Source: Beverwykella pulmonaria
Lineage: Eukaryota > Ascomycota > Dothideomycetes > Pleosporales > Melanommataceae
Direction: 5' to 3'
Assembly (NCBI GenBank): GCA_001599595.1
Contig: BCHH01000015.1
Location: forward strand, 587,431-651,430
Length of the DNA: 64,000 nucleotides
In this document: one piece after another, positions 33,760-45,300 of the stretch
Position numbering within the stretch: the stretch's first letter is position 1
How the letters are laid out: every line of letters starts with the position of its first letter
Program-made: the position numbers and the translations under genes
The notes under the pieces: generated by a model
Seen by the model: the letters and a program-made list of their open reading frames with translations, nothing else
Told to the model about the DNA's origin: nothing
Database searches by the model: none

Positions 33760-34740
33760 CTAGCACACTACACCCACAGGCCCCTCCTCATCCTCCATCA
33801 ACTTGACTGCCTCCTCCAACGTCTCGACCCTGACTAACTTCTTCTTCCCCAATTTCTTGCCCTGATCCACGACCGCGCCCACAAAAACAATCGAGTTCCC
33901 ACTCAGCGCCTCGTAGTAGATTAAGATTCCTGCTGCCTTCCTACCCTCGGCGACCAACAGCTTGCTGCTCTGCGGCCGGTTGCGGTTCTGCACCACAATC
34001 ATGTACCGCACTTTCTCCTTTGTGTCCTCAGGGATGACGGAGGTCTCCAGAGCACGGGAGACATAAACAGATGGGAAGTCATTTACAATGTTGATGTTGA
34101 CGTTATCGTAGTAGGGCGAGCGATTGCGGCCCCGGTTACGAATAACGGTGGGATACATGTCCTCGTCATCATTTCCGGGATCATTGAGAAACGTGTCTTC
34201 GACGCCGCGGGTGATCAGCCACGCCCACTTCTTCACATCCTTCTCCGCGAACGGGAATGTCGCGAGATACACGCTTGACCTAGCAGGGAACGGAAGATCG
34301 GCAACCCCATCGTAGGCTCCAACCTTGGAGAGGAGGGAGGTGGACGAGTTCACCATGGTGGTGTCCGGTGGCGGACGAGAGCGCGAGTAGCGGCGTACTG
34401 GAGAGATGGAGTACCGCCGGGCGGGGTAGATGCGGGGACGATCTCGACCGCCGCGAGGCCGGTAGTCATCTTCAGAGCAGAAAGACCCGGCGGTGTCTTT
34501 ACGCTCGAGCTTGGGGGGTGCGGCATTGGCACCGCATGTGCACTCTGTTGCATTCTTCTTGTCGGTAGAGGCATCGGTGGTGGGTTTGGCATTGATGGTG
34601 ACTTCAACCGCAGGAGAGGGAGTTGGGGTAGTAGTCGGGGCTTGAGCGTCAGTGGCCATTGTGTTGGAGCGACTGAGGAGTGTCCACTGTTCGTGATCGT
34701 TTGAGGAGGTCATGTACGGTTGTTCGTGAGCCGTCTTCAA
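33760..34740 (-). CDS. Unrecognised protein with RS/RG-rich N-terminal half
   Basis: Intronless, 326 aa. I do not recognise a named family. Residues 1-130 are disordered: a Thr/Pro-rich start, a small cysteine cluster (TECTCGAN), then RPRGGRDRPRIYPARRYSISPVRRYSRSRPPPD, an RS/RG-like basic stretch. The C-terminal half looks folded and coding-like (VYLATFPFAEKDVKKWAWLITRGVED, INIVNDFPSVYVSRALETSVIPED, KEKVRYMIVVQNR, AAGILIYYEALSGNSIVFVGAVVD). Other upstream ATGs (Met10, Met28) could be used. The RS-type region suggests RNA-related or phospho-regulated proteins, but this is weak inference. Confidence 0.75.
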   Translation of the reverse strand: MKTAHEQPYMTSSNDHEQWTLLSRSNTMATDAQAPTTTPTPSPAVEVTINAKPTTDASTDKKNATECTCGANAAPPKLERKDTAGSFCSEDDYRPRGGRDRPRIYPARRYSISPVRRYSRSRPPPDTTMVNSSTSLLSKVGAYDGVADLPFPARSSVYLATFPFAEKDVKKWAWLITRGVEDTFLNDPGNDDEDMYPTVIRNRGRNRSPYYDNVNINIVNDFPSVYVSRALETSVIPEDTKEKVRYMIVVQNRNRPQSSKLLVAEGRKAAGILIYYEALSGNSIVFVGAVVDQGKKLGKKKLVRVETLEEAVKLMEDEEGPVGVVC

Positions 34741-35044
34741 ACTTCGGACTCTGCAGTGATTGATGGCTTAAGGAAAAGAAGATAGGCGTTTGAGGTGGTG
34801 TAATATATACTTAAATTCCCCGCAAGACTCAGCCATGTTGCCTAGAGAAGCTGAGGCCGCAGATCCCAGCTTCACCGGTGTGGCAGCGAATGGCATGACG
34901 ACGATAAACGAACGGTGGATGTTTGTGGTGCACAGCTGAAGTGTCAGCGCGCGAACAGGGCTGGCGGCAGCCTAGGGCACGGCTTGGCGGAGGCTCGAAT
35001 ATGCGGGGTCGATCTCTCTCATTTCTACCGTCGTGTAATACGGC
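34741..35044. other. Intergenic, no gene seen
   Basis: About 300 bp between the promoter of the RS-containing gene and the 3' end of the metallo-hydrolase gene. Confidence 0.5.
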
Positions 35045-36289
35045 TTAAACAACGACCGTCTCTCCAATGTCACAGAGCCCAGCTTCCTCTCCCCATTCCA
35101 GCCCCTCTGCTTCGGCCGCCTTCTTCCACCGTTCTGGGGGCTCGGTCACTGGCTCGTAATTTGCGCTTAGCGCGCCCCTAAAGGTCCCGTAATGCATCCC
35201 AATACTCTTCTTGCTCTTCACGTTCTTGTGTATCGCGATCGAGTCTTCCGGCGACGAATGCGCGCTGGAGAGCACAGAGCGAGGCGAGTAACAACCAATT
35301 GGTAGTAGAGCCAGATCAAATGGGCCGTATAATTCGCCAATTTCTGTGAAGGCCGGGCATGGAGGGTGAGGGGCGTGGTGGTGCGATGGTTCAGAGTTGG
35401 AGGTAACGTGGCAGTAGCCCGTGTCACCTGAATCCGGGTTGTTAGTATGGGGTCTTTTCAAGGGTTGAACGGATGGTTAGGTGGAATTGGTTTTACCTGC
35501 GAAAAAGAGTCGCTTGCCCGTGCCCGATGGTTCTTTCACCACCCAGCTACACCACAGCGTCCTCCAGAATGCCGCGGCCCCAAATGGCGCTCTCCCACTC
35601 TGATGCTGCGCTGGCGTGCATACTACATCGACGCTGCCCACCCCATCCTTCTCCAACTTGACTCCATCCCACCAGTCCATCTCCGTGACCTGATTGCCTT
35701 CTATTCCCACGCCCAGCCCTACTAACACCGGCTTGACCCCCAGGCCAACGAGAAACCGCAAGTGGCCGCCTTGTTTGGTGTTCAATTTCCTCAAGGTCTC
35801 CGAGTCGAGATGGTCGTAGTGGTCATGACTGATGCACACCGCGTCGATCTCCGGCAAGTCGTCGATGGTGCATGGCGGGGGCGTGAACCGCACCGGTCCA
35901 ACCAGTCCATACGGTCCCACCTTCTCACTCCAGACCGGATCCACCAAGATGGTCATCCCGCGTTCTGCACCCTCAGCTCTTGGCGTCTCGATGAGGAAAC
36001 TCGCGTGTCCAATCCATGTCGCCTTCAGTCCGTTTGGTGTCGAGGGAGAGGAAGTGAAGTCAGGGGTGCGGACCTGCACCAGTGTTTCCCGCGATGAGGG
36101 AACAGGGACGAAGTTTTTCCCGGTGAGGGAGAGGCGCGTTTTGAAGAGTGTGGTGAGGGCGGCGCCTGAGAAGGACGGCCATGGGTTCCTAAAGGATGTT
36201 GGGGGTTGTCCAACATGGTGCGACGGCGGGGTGGTGGATGATGTGGGTCGGCGCTCGGGGAGGGGTATCACGGCGGTCGTTGGAGGCAT
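35045..36289 (-). CDS. NAPE-PLD-like metallo-beta-lactamase-fold hydrolase
   Basis: Exons 35497-36289 and 35045-35427 (69-bp intron GTAAAA...TTCAG) give 391 aa; the splice joins RLFFAG to DTGYCH, a conserved metal-site region. Metal ligands are in HDHYDH (155-160), preceded by the TWIGHASFLIE strand (91-101), with TPAQHQSGR, LFFAGDTGY and SIGMHYGTF downstream. The order and motifs are those of N-acyl-phosphatidylethanolamine phospholipase D and related UlaG-type enzymes with two metal ions. A phosphodiesterase on N-acyl phospholipids is the family expectation; the true substrate is not shown. The first ~45 residues are a disordered Pro-rich leader. Confidence 0.9.
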
Positions 36290-37085
36290 GGTGAATGTGA
36301 TTGCCGAAATTGAAGCAGGATGAGACGTTGAAACATGGTATAGACTTCGCCGGGCGTGGTTGGTATATGATATTGTGCGGAGCGGAGTTAGTGAGATCGG
36401 ACGGAGAGGGCGGAGGTGTCGGTCAAACGATTAGCCCGCTTGACTTGTTGTCGCCATCGACACTATGACTTCAACCTCCCATGTTCGGAGTATCTTCTGA
36501 TCCGCGCAGAATCTTCAATTCTTACGAGCGCAAAGGTAGCAATCGGTGGACGCCATTGCTTGTGATCGCACTTGACAGATCACGTGGAATACTTCTTGGC
36601 TTCTTCGAACCATCATCCCAGCGTTCATCATGATCCCCATATCCGCATCCCACCTTCCTGGTCATCGGATGCCTCGGTGTTCGCTTCATTCCCTTGCCAG
36701 TGCCTTCTGTCAAAAGAGCTTCCCCATAGAGAGCAGATTCGCCACAAAGCCGCCCACGCCGAGCTGATGTTGCTCCACCCAGCACCAATGCCTCGGGGCG
36801 TGCACCCCATGTGCATCCTCTGCAGGAGCACACCAAGAGCCTTATCAAAACCTCGTCCAATGAAATCAGCACGAGGGGGTAAAGCCGCTCTGCAAGGTAC
36901 CTTCGCTATTCGCCGCCAACCTGGTTTACCCCCGCCCACCTTCCGAATCGGGAAACGAGCTTCGGAGAGGTAGACTTCATAAAGTAGGTGTTTTTCCTGT
37001 GGCCATATATTGTTTCCCTTGGCCATCCTCTGTTTTTCTACTTGAGGTCTCTTTCTCCTGTTTGTGTTTTGTCAATTGGATCAAA
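36290..37085. other. Divergent intergenic region
   Basis: Separates the hydrolase gene (leftward) from the RNase T2 gene (rightward). Frames crossing it have no domains. A pyrimidine-rich leader precedes the RNase start. Confidence 0.5.
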
Positions 37086-38293
37086 ATGAAGGCCAACAGC
37101 CACAGGACAGCCACGGCGCTGCTACTACTCTCTGGACGAGCATTCGCGCAATTATATCCAGGCCAGAGTCCCTTGAACCACACCTGTCTCTTCCAGAAAC
37201 CCTTCCTCTCCTGCCCGCCACAGGACCCCTCAGCCGTCGACTCGTGCTGCGTAGAAACCTTTGGTGGCCTGCTCCTCAGCACGCAATTCTGGTCTACGTA
37301 CACGGGTCTCGAAGCCGCGGGCCAGCTGCTCCCCACCGACACATGGACGCTACATGGTCTATGGCCCGATTTCTGCAACGGGAGCTACACGCAGTACTGC
37401 GACCTGACGCGGCAATACGATCCTATCCCATCGCCGAACACGACAAATGGACTGCCAAACGGCACAGCCGTTCTTCCGTACAAAGGACCCAATATCGGAA
37501 CCTTCCTCGAACCATTCGGAAAAGCTGATCTCTTGGAGTACATGAGCACATATTGGATTGCGCAGAATCAGGACAATCCGGGATTCTGGGGTCATGAGTT
37601 TAGCAAACATGCAACCTGCTTCTCCACCTTCAACGTACCCTGCTATGGGCCAAAGTACCAAAAACACGAGGAAGTAGTCGACTTCTTCGAGACGGCCATC
37701 AAGTACTACAAGCGCGTACCGACATTCAAGTGGCTTGAAAAGGCACGTTAAGCATGGGGTGTAATGTATCTTTTCTCAAACGCACGCTGACTTTTTCCCC
37801 ACCAGGAGCATATCAAGCCCTCCAACAAAACCACCTATACCTACACGGCGATTCGGGACGTGCTTACCAAGAACCACGGCGGCATTCCTTTCATCGGTTG
37901 TTCAGGACCTCGATACAACACCACTACCGCCGGGAAAGGTTCTTTAGACAATGGCTTTACGGTTTTCAGTGAAGGTATGTCTCGACTTACATTACTTCCT
38001 CTCGTGATTCTATTTCCTGGTCTCCCTCCTTATTCTCGTCCCCATCTCTTATCACTACCCTTGCCCTTTTCCCCTTCCAACCCTTGTCCCCACGCACACG
38101 AACAGAGCTAACATCATGATTCATTTCTGCAGTGTGGTACTATGACTACGTGCACGGCCGCCCGCAAGAAGGCGACACCGTACCCACGGATGCATCAGCG
38201 AGTTACCAGACCAACTGCGCGAAAACAAAGGGTGCTATTCATTATTACGAACGGACGAAGGGGTCAGAGAGGAAAGCTAAGGTACCCTATTGA
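37086..38293 (+). CDS. Secreted RNase T2
   Basis: Three exons, 37086-37742, 37806-37974 and 38133-38293, give 328 aa. Intron 1 (63 bp) needs a GC donor (AAG|GCACGT...CCCCACCAG, branch GCTGAC); no GT donor keeps the frame. Intron 2 is a 158-bp GT-AG intron. The start at 37086 opens a signal peptide ending near AFA-QL; the upstream in-frame ATG at 36999 adds a leader that hides it. The catalytic segments are CAS I, LHGLWPDFC (His90), and CAS II, HEFSKHATC (Glu171, His175). Many paired cysteines and N-glycosylation sites fit an extracellular or vacuolar enzyme that cuts single-stranded RNA via 2',3'-cyclic phosphate. It continues past the usual core with a C-terminal extension. Confidence 0.93.
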
Positions 38294-38630
38294 GCGCGCG
38301 AGCTACATAGGGAGTTAATGTAATGTTTATATGATTGCATGGTACGTAGATTGCTTGAGCAAAATTCCAATCTGCGACGAGATTTCTGAGAGGACCTTGT
38401 CAAGATGGAGCAAATACGCTCTTTTGATTACATATCATGAGTAGTCGGCCCCTATACTCCCGTGGCCACAGCAGTGAGCCTAAACCCCCCCGTGAATTCT
38501 CCATATGCAATCCGAATCCGCCTCTGCCGTACTTGTCTTCACGCAGCAGCTATCGCCCACATCTTCATCATCGAAGTGTACCTTCTTGACCATACTCTTT
38601 TCCCCCTCGTTATATACATCTCCCACTCCC
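38294..38630. other. Convergent intergenic region
   Basis: 3'-3' gap between the RNase T2 and Pex5 genes; nothing else seen. Confidence 0.5.
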
Positions 38631-40665
38631 TCAAAACTCAAACTCGCCCCGAAACTTCTCCACGTCCAGTCCAGGCCCCACCATATCCGCCAAATCCCTC
38701 CGACCCATCTGCCCAAACACCCTCCTGAGCGTATCATATAAATTCGTACTCTGATTCTGATGAATCATATTATCAAGATCGCTCTCACTAACCCCATTCC
38801 CTACCACCTCTCTCGCGCGCTCCTTGCCCTCCCTCTCAACGACCTTATGCATCGACAGAGCACCGAGAAGATGCTGCGCCGCTTCAGTGAAGCAGCCAAT
38901 GTTGATACACGACACACCAAGGTTGTATCGGGCGCGGACGAAATTGGGGCGGAAGGAGAGGGCACGCGAGTAGGCGTCGATGGCTTCTTCGCTGCGGCCG
39001 GAGTTTGCGAGGGTCGCGCCTAGACGATTCCAGAGGAGGTGGACTTGGGAGGAGGAGTTTGCGATTCCGGATTCTGTCGAGTCGAGGGCCGCGCCAAAGC
39101 AGTCGACTGCTTTGTCGTACTCTTCGACGCCGTAGAAGAGGACGCCAAGGCCGACTTGCACATCCGGGTCCATTTGTTCGCCTGAGGGAGAGAGTTGGGC
39201 GGCCTGGATGAAGAGGTTTGTAACTTTTTCGTGGAGGAGATGCCGGTCTGTGAAGCCCATCTCGGCGTCCGAGGAGAGGGGTTCTTTGAGTAATGTTGGA
39301 TATTTTGTAGCGAGCCACCGTTCTAATGTCCGGTATGCAGTGCTCTCGTAACCTTCATTTGTGTACGATACAGCAAGGCCCATCAGCGCTTCCAGGTTCG
39401 AGGGATCGAGCTTTAGTGCTTGTTCAAGAGCGCGAATAGCTGGTGTTTCCTTTTCGTTTTGGGCCTGTGCCTCTCCGAGCTTAACCCAGGCAGCAACGTG
39501 TTGTGGGTCTTTTTGTACGGCAGCTTCGAAAGCCAGGGCTGCCAAGGAGAGGTTTCCGCCCTCTTCCATGATCTTTATGCCTTCTTCAAACGAGTTCGTG
39601 ACGTCTTGGAACAGGTTGTTCTGTTCGAACAGATAGTCGCCCATTGGAGGATCTCGAACCGAATGCGTATTCAGCCCATCAAAGCCCTCCCACTGGTCCA
39701 GATCGCCCATATGCATGCCGTCGGCGAAATTCTCCTCGTTGGCAAGTTGTCTGCCAAGTTCAGTCTCAGCTTGAATGCCTCTCCAAACGGAATCAAAATC
39801 GCCGAAATCGACGTCGGCTGCATCTTTTGGTACTGACCTGTCCATTTCGTTCAGCTCCGCCTCTATATTCTTGTTCGCCTCTGCGTCCAGAGCATCCAGG
39901 TCTTGCGACTGGTCGGTCTTCTCCAACTGCGCAAACTGTGCTTCCCAGTCTTTGTCGTCGAGCTCCACCATGCGGCCTTTTCCTTTTCCAGAATCCTGCA
40001 TGGGCTGTTGGAAGTTCTGCGGAGCATATGGCTGATGCATCATGCCGCCCATGCCCATGCCCATGCCCATTCCCATGCCACTCATCCCCATACCCATTGG
40101 CCGCTGGTACCCCATCATGGAGGGCTGTGAGTTGACGATCGGGCTAGCTGTCCGGGCCGTGGGGTTCATCTGCTGGTATTTTGCAAAGTCGGCCGGACTG
40201 AAGCCTATGGGCCTTTCTTGCATTCCTGGGCCCATGGCCGCCGGCGCTTCCATGCCAGGGTCGAATTCTGCTGCCCAGCCCGGCGACCCGCTATGTTGTG
40301 CACGCTCTAACTCTCGCCGCATGTGTTCCATAGCGAACGGGGATGCCGGCCCGTGTCCTTGGGGGATTTGCGCAGGCTGTTGCATGAACTCATTCATCAT
40401 CTAGAGCGCATAGGTCAGCTAGGCCGTTCTATTCAAGTCACTCGAGGCATCAAGGCCAGGCTTGCCCCGCAAAAACAATTCGGAGGACACTCACCCCATC
40501 CGACCCGCCACCCATCTGCTGGCTTCGCATGCTCTCCTGAAGCCCGCCTGGTCCCCGCCCAACCAGGCGGTCTCTTTGTAATGACTTGTCGTCTTGGACA
40601 TGTTTCGTGAACTGGCTGAGGGGGTTGCCCGCGGTGGAGCACTCTGCGCCGCCGAGGAAAGACAT
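38631..40665 (-). CDS. pex5: Peroxisomal targeting signal 1 receptor Pex5
   Basis: Exons 40495-40665 and 38631-40400, 94-bp intron, 646 aa. The N-terminus MSFLGGAECSTAGNPLSQFTKH has the conserved cysteine (Cys9) that is mono-ubiquitinated for receptor recycling, which fixes the start and shows exon 1 is needed. The disordered N-terminal half carries WxxxF/Y-type motifs for Pex14/Pex13 binding (WAAEF, WEAQF) and a Met-Gly run (GMGMSGMGMGMGMGMGGMM) from a 6-bp tandem repeat. The C-terminal half has the TPR array (AWVKLGEAQAQNEKETPAIRALEQALKLDP, NRLGATLANSGRSEEAIDAYSRALSFRPNFVRARYNLGVSCINIG), which grips the C-terminal SKL-type signal of matrix proteins. Cycles between cytosol and peroxisome membrane. 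Confidence 0.97.
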
Positions 40666-41303
40666 CGTGAAGTTTGAAGGAAGGAAAAGGAGGTACCAAA
40701 TATATAGGTAGGCCTCTTCAAAAGGAGGAGGAAATAAATATACAGATAGGTGACCTGGGTGTCGAACGTGAGAGAGTGGTGGTGGTTGTGCATTTACTCA
40801 GCAACGACCGACTTTAGGTGGGGCTTAACCGGCACCGAGGTCCAGTGCGAAAGCTTGTCTTGTCGGCGGGTGGCGAGGAACGTGCATGCCACATAGATCG
40901 ATGCAATGTTTACATGACTCTCTTGGGAAAAGAATAATACTAATACTCTGACATTGTAAGAATGTGTCACACTGAACAATGACCATAGTAAAGGGACAAG
41001 ATATAGCATTATTTTCGTCGTCGCCGCCAACTAGACCGGCATGTACAGCGTATGGAGAGGGGAATAGCTAAGGCCTAGACGATTCTCTAATATTATACAC
41101 ATAGTTGCATAGTCCAACCGGGACTACCAACCCAAGGTAGAAATGACAAGGTAGAAGATCCAGATGGGCAAATCGGAAAGAAACCAACCACTCTTAACAC
41201 CAAAATTGCCTCATCCGAGACATCCACCTGTTCGCCAGTCATTCCTTCGTGCTCCGTCACACATATCTCGCATCTTTCCATGCCTCAGCTACGTTTGCTT
41301 CCT
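40666..41303. other. Intergenic, no gene seen
   Basis: Pex5 promoter on the left, 3' side of the RRM gene on the right. A hydrophobic minus-strand frame at 40794-41030 lacks an ATG start and is not called. Confidence 0.5.
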
Positions 41304-42361
41304 TTAGATCGAATCCGCGCCACCTCGGGGCTCCCGTTGCTGCTGCGTAGCGGATTTACTGAAGTCAACGCGGAGTTGTCGTCCGTAAATGACCTTCTCC
41401 TTCAGGATAGCTTGGGCGCGGACGGCACTCGCCACATCTATGAAATCGGCGTGTGCGAAGCCTCTGGGCTGGCCAGTCCTCCTGTCAATGGCAACGCGGA
41501 CGTCCATAACATTGCGAATATCGCGGAACAGATCATTTAGGTCCTTGTCTGACATCTCGAAGGACATGTTTCCAATGAAGAGCGTCTTTGAAGGGGGGTT
41601 GGGTGTGGTAGAAAAGCCCGGGGAACCTTTGCTGGAGTTTGCTTTCTGTCGATGGAATTGGACGACGAGGTTTCGGCCTTCGAAGACTTGCATGTCGAGG
41701 TTATCGACTGCGGACTGGGCATCGTTGACGCTCTGGTATTCAACGTAGGCAAATCTACACAATTCAGTCAGTCTCCCCTTCAAGATCATACGACTACATG
41801 CCTCAAGAAACATACCCTCTGCTCATCCCCCTGTTGTCGTATATAATCTTCACACTGTCGATGGTTCCGAAGCGAGAAAAGACGCGCTTGAGTTGATCCT
41901 CAGTAACCTCGTAGTATAGGTTGCCGACATAGATAGTCTTTCCGGGCGGGGCAGGATCAGTCCTGAGGCCAGGTTTGCGTTGGGTACGGCCCTCGGTAGC
42001 AGCCTCCAAAGCGTCAATGCCAGCCGGGGCAGAGGATTGGGCTGGTTCAGCTGGAGTTACGATTTCGTCGACGGGTGCCTCGGTTGCGGTTTGAGCAAAG
42101 CCCTCAGCTTCACGTCCTTTTGCAGACTCTTCTGTCTTGGTCGCCTCGTCACTAGCGAACCGTCTCTGAAAGTAAGGCGCAATCCATTGCTGTTGCTTTG
42201 TCCGGAATGCGGTAGGTGTGCATGTGGTGATTGATCGCGGCTGTATGAAAAACGCCTTCGATGGCGTTGTGGTGAGCGCGCGAGCGGCAGTGCGGCGGAT
42301 GAGAAACCTGTTGAAGCTATGAGCGTGGTTTGACAATCGCCCAGAGTGGCAGTCCTTACAT
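41304..42361 (-). CDS. Two-RRM RNA-binding protein, probable mitochondrial
   Basis: Modelled as AT (42360-42361) + 41816-42307 + 41304-41754, 314 aa, introns 52 and 61 bp. The ATG is assembled across the first intron (AT|GTAAGG...AACAG|G), giving MFLIRRTAARALTTTPSKAFF. In the unspliced frame no ATG exists before the RRMs, which supports the split start. The basic, Ser/Thr/Arg-rich N-terminus, ending near RRFAS, looks like a mitochondrial presequence. RRM1 runs about 125-200 (RNP2 TIYVGNLYYE, RNP1 RGFAYVEY across the second intron). RRM2 runs about 225-300 (RNP2 TLFIGNMSFE, RNP1-like RGFAHADF). Likely binds mitochondrial or organelle-related RNA; the targets are unknown. Confidence 0.85.
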
Positions 42362-45300
42362 GATGGGAGATGCAAGGAGAATTGGCGATGGAAGTGACGA
42401 ACCCTTTAGTAGGAAGTTAACGAGAGGAAATTATTCGAAATCTTCTAAGGCGAGGCATTAGCCTCAGCTTGGCATGGCACGGCACGGCACGAGCCACTTT
42501 GATATCTTTGCTTTCAGAAGTTGGGGTTACGCTAGTTCGCTACAACACAAAACATCAAAAATATTGAAGAGCAACGTTATCGTACTACAAATTCACCCTT
42601 ATGACCTTAACATACACAACCTGTCTGTTAGCGACTTCACCACGTCCGCTCAAGAACCGATATCAGAATGAATGTCGAATCTTGAGTCCACGGTCATGTG
42701 TCTGAAGCAATAATTCATAGCGTCAACACCAGTCAAAGAAATTGGCCCTCGGTCCTTCTCTTCTACAAATTTGGGGGGAGATCAGAGACAGGGAAGGATA
42801 GAAAACCGCAGCGTCTCCAGGCCGGATGAGGGATCTCAAGAAAAGCAGTTGGGCTGAAATGGATCGAGATCTGGTCATGGACGGACACATTTGGTCGAGT
42901 TTCTCGTACCCCCACCCCAATCCATCGTACAGTCTTACTGCTCTCCTATATGATAAGTAGGCAGAGACTGCACTCGATAACACCCTTTTCATCTCGAATC
43001 TGCCTTATGCAACTGTGAGGCGTCGAATCGAAAACCGTGATGATGCCAACGGCGACCCGGCCCTCAAACGGAATGAGATTTCCAAAATAGAAGTCGACCC
43101 CCGTTACCTGATCCTGAACCTTGCGGGAATCTAGGAATCTTGGGACCAGGCCCCCCTTCATGTAGGCATGTTTCGTACTGTATGCGATAAGGATCTTACA
43201 GAGCATGCATTTCTAATTCCTTGATACCTTGTTGTGGCAGTGTACTCGAACACATCGGTACCATAGACTCGGGCATGACCGCGAAAGGTAAGCGATACGG
43301 GTACTAAACGTGAGGTTTAACTTCAATGTGGCGAGACATTGAAAGACTAGACCAATTGATGTGTGCGATTAGCCGCTGAAAAGTTCGGAAGGAGCGAATT
43401 TTGCGGGTGCGTCCGCAAGACAGTTTTGTTTCGGATAGAGGAGAACTGGGGGTAGTACAGCGAGCGCAAGTAGGGGCGTTGCCCACAAGCATCCCAGTAT
43501 CCCAGTACAAAACTCAGCCTGAAAGTGCCGAGCCTCAAATAAGTCCGATATACGAGGGCTTCCATAGACGATCATCCTTTTCCGATTAAGGCGAGGCACG
43601 GTCATGTATCCTTATCGGGCTCGTGATAGGAAGGTGGGGATTCGAATACTCGATTAGCTTCATTGCCCGAGCTGAGCCACATGCAAATACCAGATCTAGT
43701 AAAAACACTAAAACGAACGGATATATATGGGTGGCTCAGCAGTGAAAGAAAATCGACCCCACGCCGCGGAGCTATTCTTGACTGCATATTGTATACGGAC
43801 TCGCGGCTTACACCGCCGAACTGGCTGCAATGATTTGAGACAGGAAAAGAATTAAGAAGAGTTCAAGGCAGATTGAGGTTGGGAAGGTAATCGGCTCCAT
43901 GTTACAGCGGTGTGAGATGCCAAAGAGACTTGGAATCCGTGGTGTCATGCATTAGCGAGGTCAAGGGACAGGGGTTGTTTCATCCGCTGGAGTGAGCACA
44001 GGAAGAATTTTAGCGAGTAATCGTGATTCTTGCCTATAACGAATGTTGCAGGGCCGAATAATGGCTGGCTTTACTAATACTAACTCCTGGCACCTGGCAG
44101 ATAACATAGAGACGGTGTAGAAGATAGCTCATCTTACCATGTAGCTAGGTTTTGATCGCTGGGCAAGTTGCACACTCCTTGGAGGTAGCAAATACTGATA
44201 CCAAATGATGCCGCCAAATGTTCCACTTACCAATGGTTTCTGGAGATTTCACAAGGCCCTTCTCTTTCGGTCTTTTCATCGACGTGAACATTCTCCGTGC
44301 AATAGAGTAAAGTCAACCCGTTTGTTAAAAGAAAGTACTCCCGAGATAGCAAGAGAATCGATAGAGGACATATCCGAATCGAAGTAACTTCATATATGAT
44401 GTAGTGGCTTCAAAGGTGAGTGGAGCCCCTCGGCGGAACCTCGCAGATCATGCAATCGGTTACCTGTATAAGGCTCTTCTGGAAAAACACGGGCTACTAT
44501 GAGTGATTAGAAATCGATCTGAATCCGGCCCTGGAAGAATGCTGTATGCCGTCATAGGAAAATCGGGCACCAACCAAGCATTGGTAGATTTGACAATATC
44601 TTGTAAAGTGGATCTAGTTAATGAACCCTCGAGACGTGATTGTAAGAGGTATTCTGAACTTTCAGAGATTTTGTAACATCTCATTCCAGGAAGAAGAAAT
44701 TTCTGCCCCAGAATAGCAATCTGTCGGCCTTCCCTGGTCGGCGTAGCTGCCAGTTATCTCCCATGAGACGCCGCTTATCCCCCACGGGATTCCTTTGGGC
44801 TCTCTAATCGAAATTGGGTAAGTAATGCGAACATTTAGGCAGCTTATAGTGTGTCTAAGGCTCTCCCGGACATTTACGAATGTGGCAGCTGCCACTCAGG
44901 CGTGTAACCAGCAGAGTTCACGAAATACCGACAATATAGAGCAAGCCACTTTGGTTAAGCCGATGATTGGGACGCTATGAGGACTTTTGTGGCCAGAATT
45001 CCCACTCCGGTTTCTTTCTTAATTCGAGCGTACCTGGTAAGATAGGGTGATTCTCGAGCTTTGCTTCTACTTACGACAGTAATGAGATGCGAAAAAGCCA
45101 TATATATTCCAATCTTTTTGCAGTGGCAAGTGCAATTGCACGTAATGCGAGATACAATGACTTCTAACCGCTGCTGTGAGATCAACTCTCTGAACGTTGT
45201 GCAACATCGAACCCTAGCATTCTCATATTAGTTGACTAATTAGTTAGAGGGACTCACTAGGGTAAGCACAAACGCCCGCCCTTCGGGGACCGTTGAGATC

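Noticed and set aside
40794..41030. Hydrophobic minus-strand frame resembling a signal peptide protein
   Set aside because: It begins with TTG, not ATG, and has no support beyond hydrophobicity.
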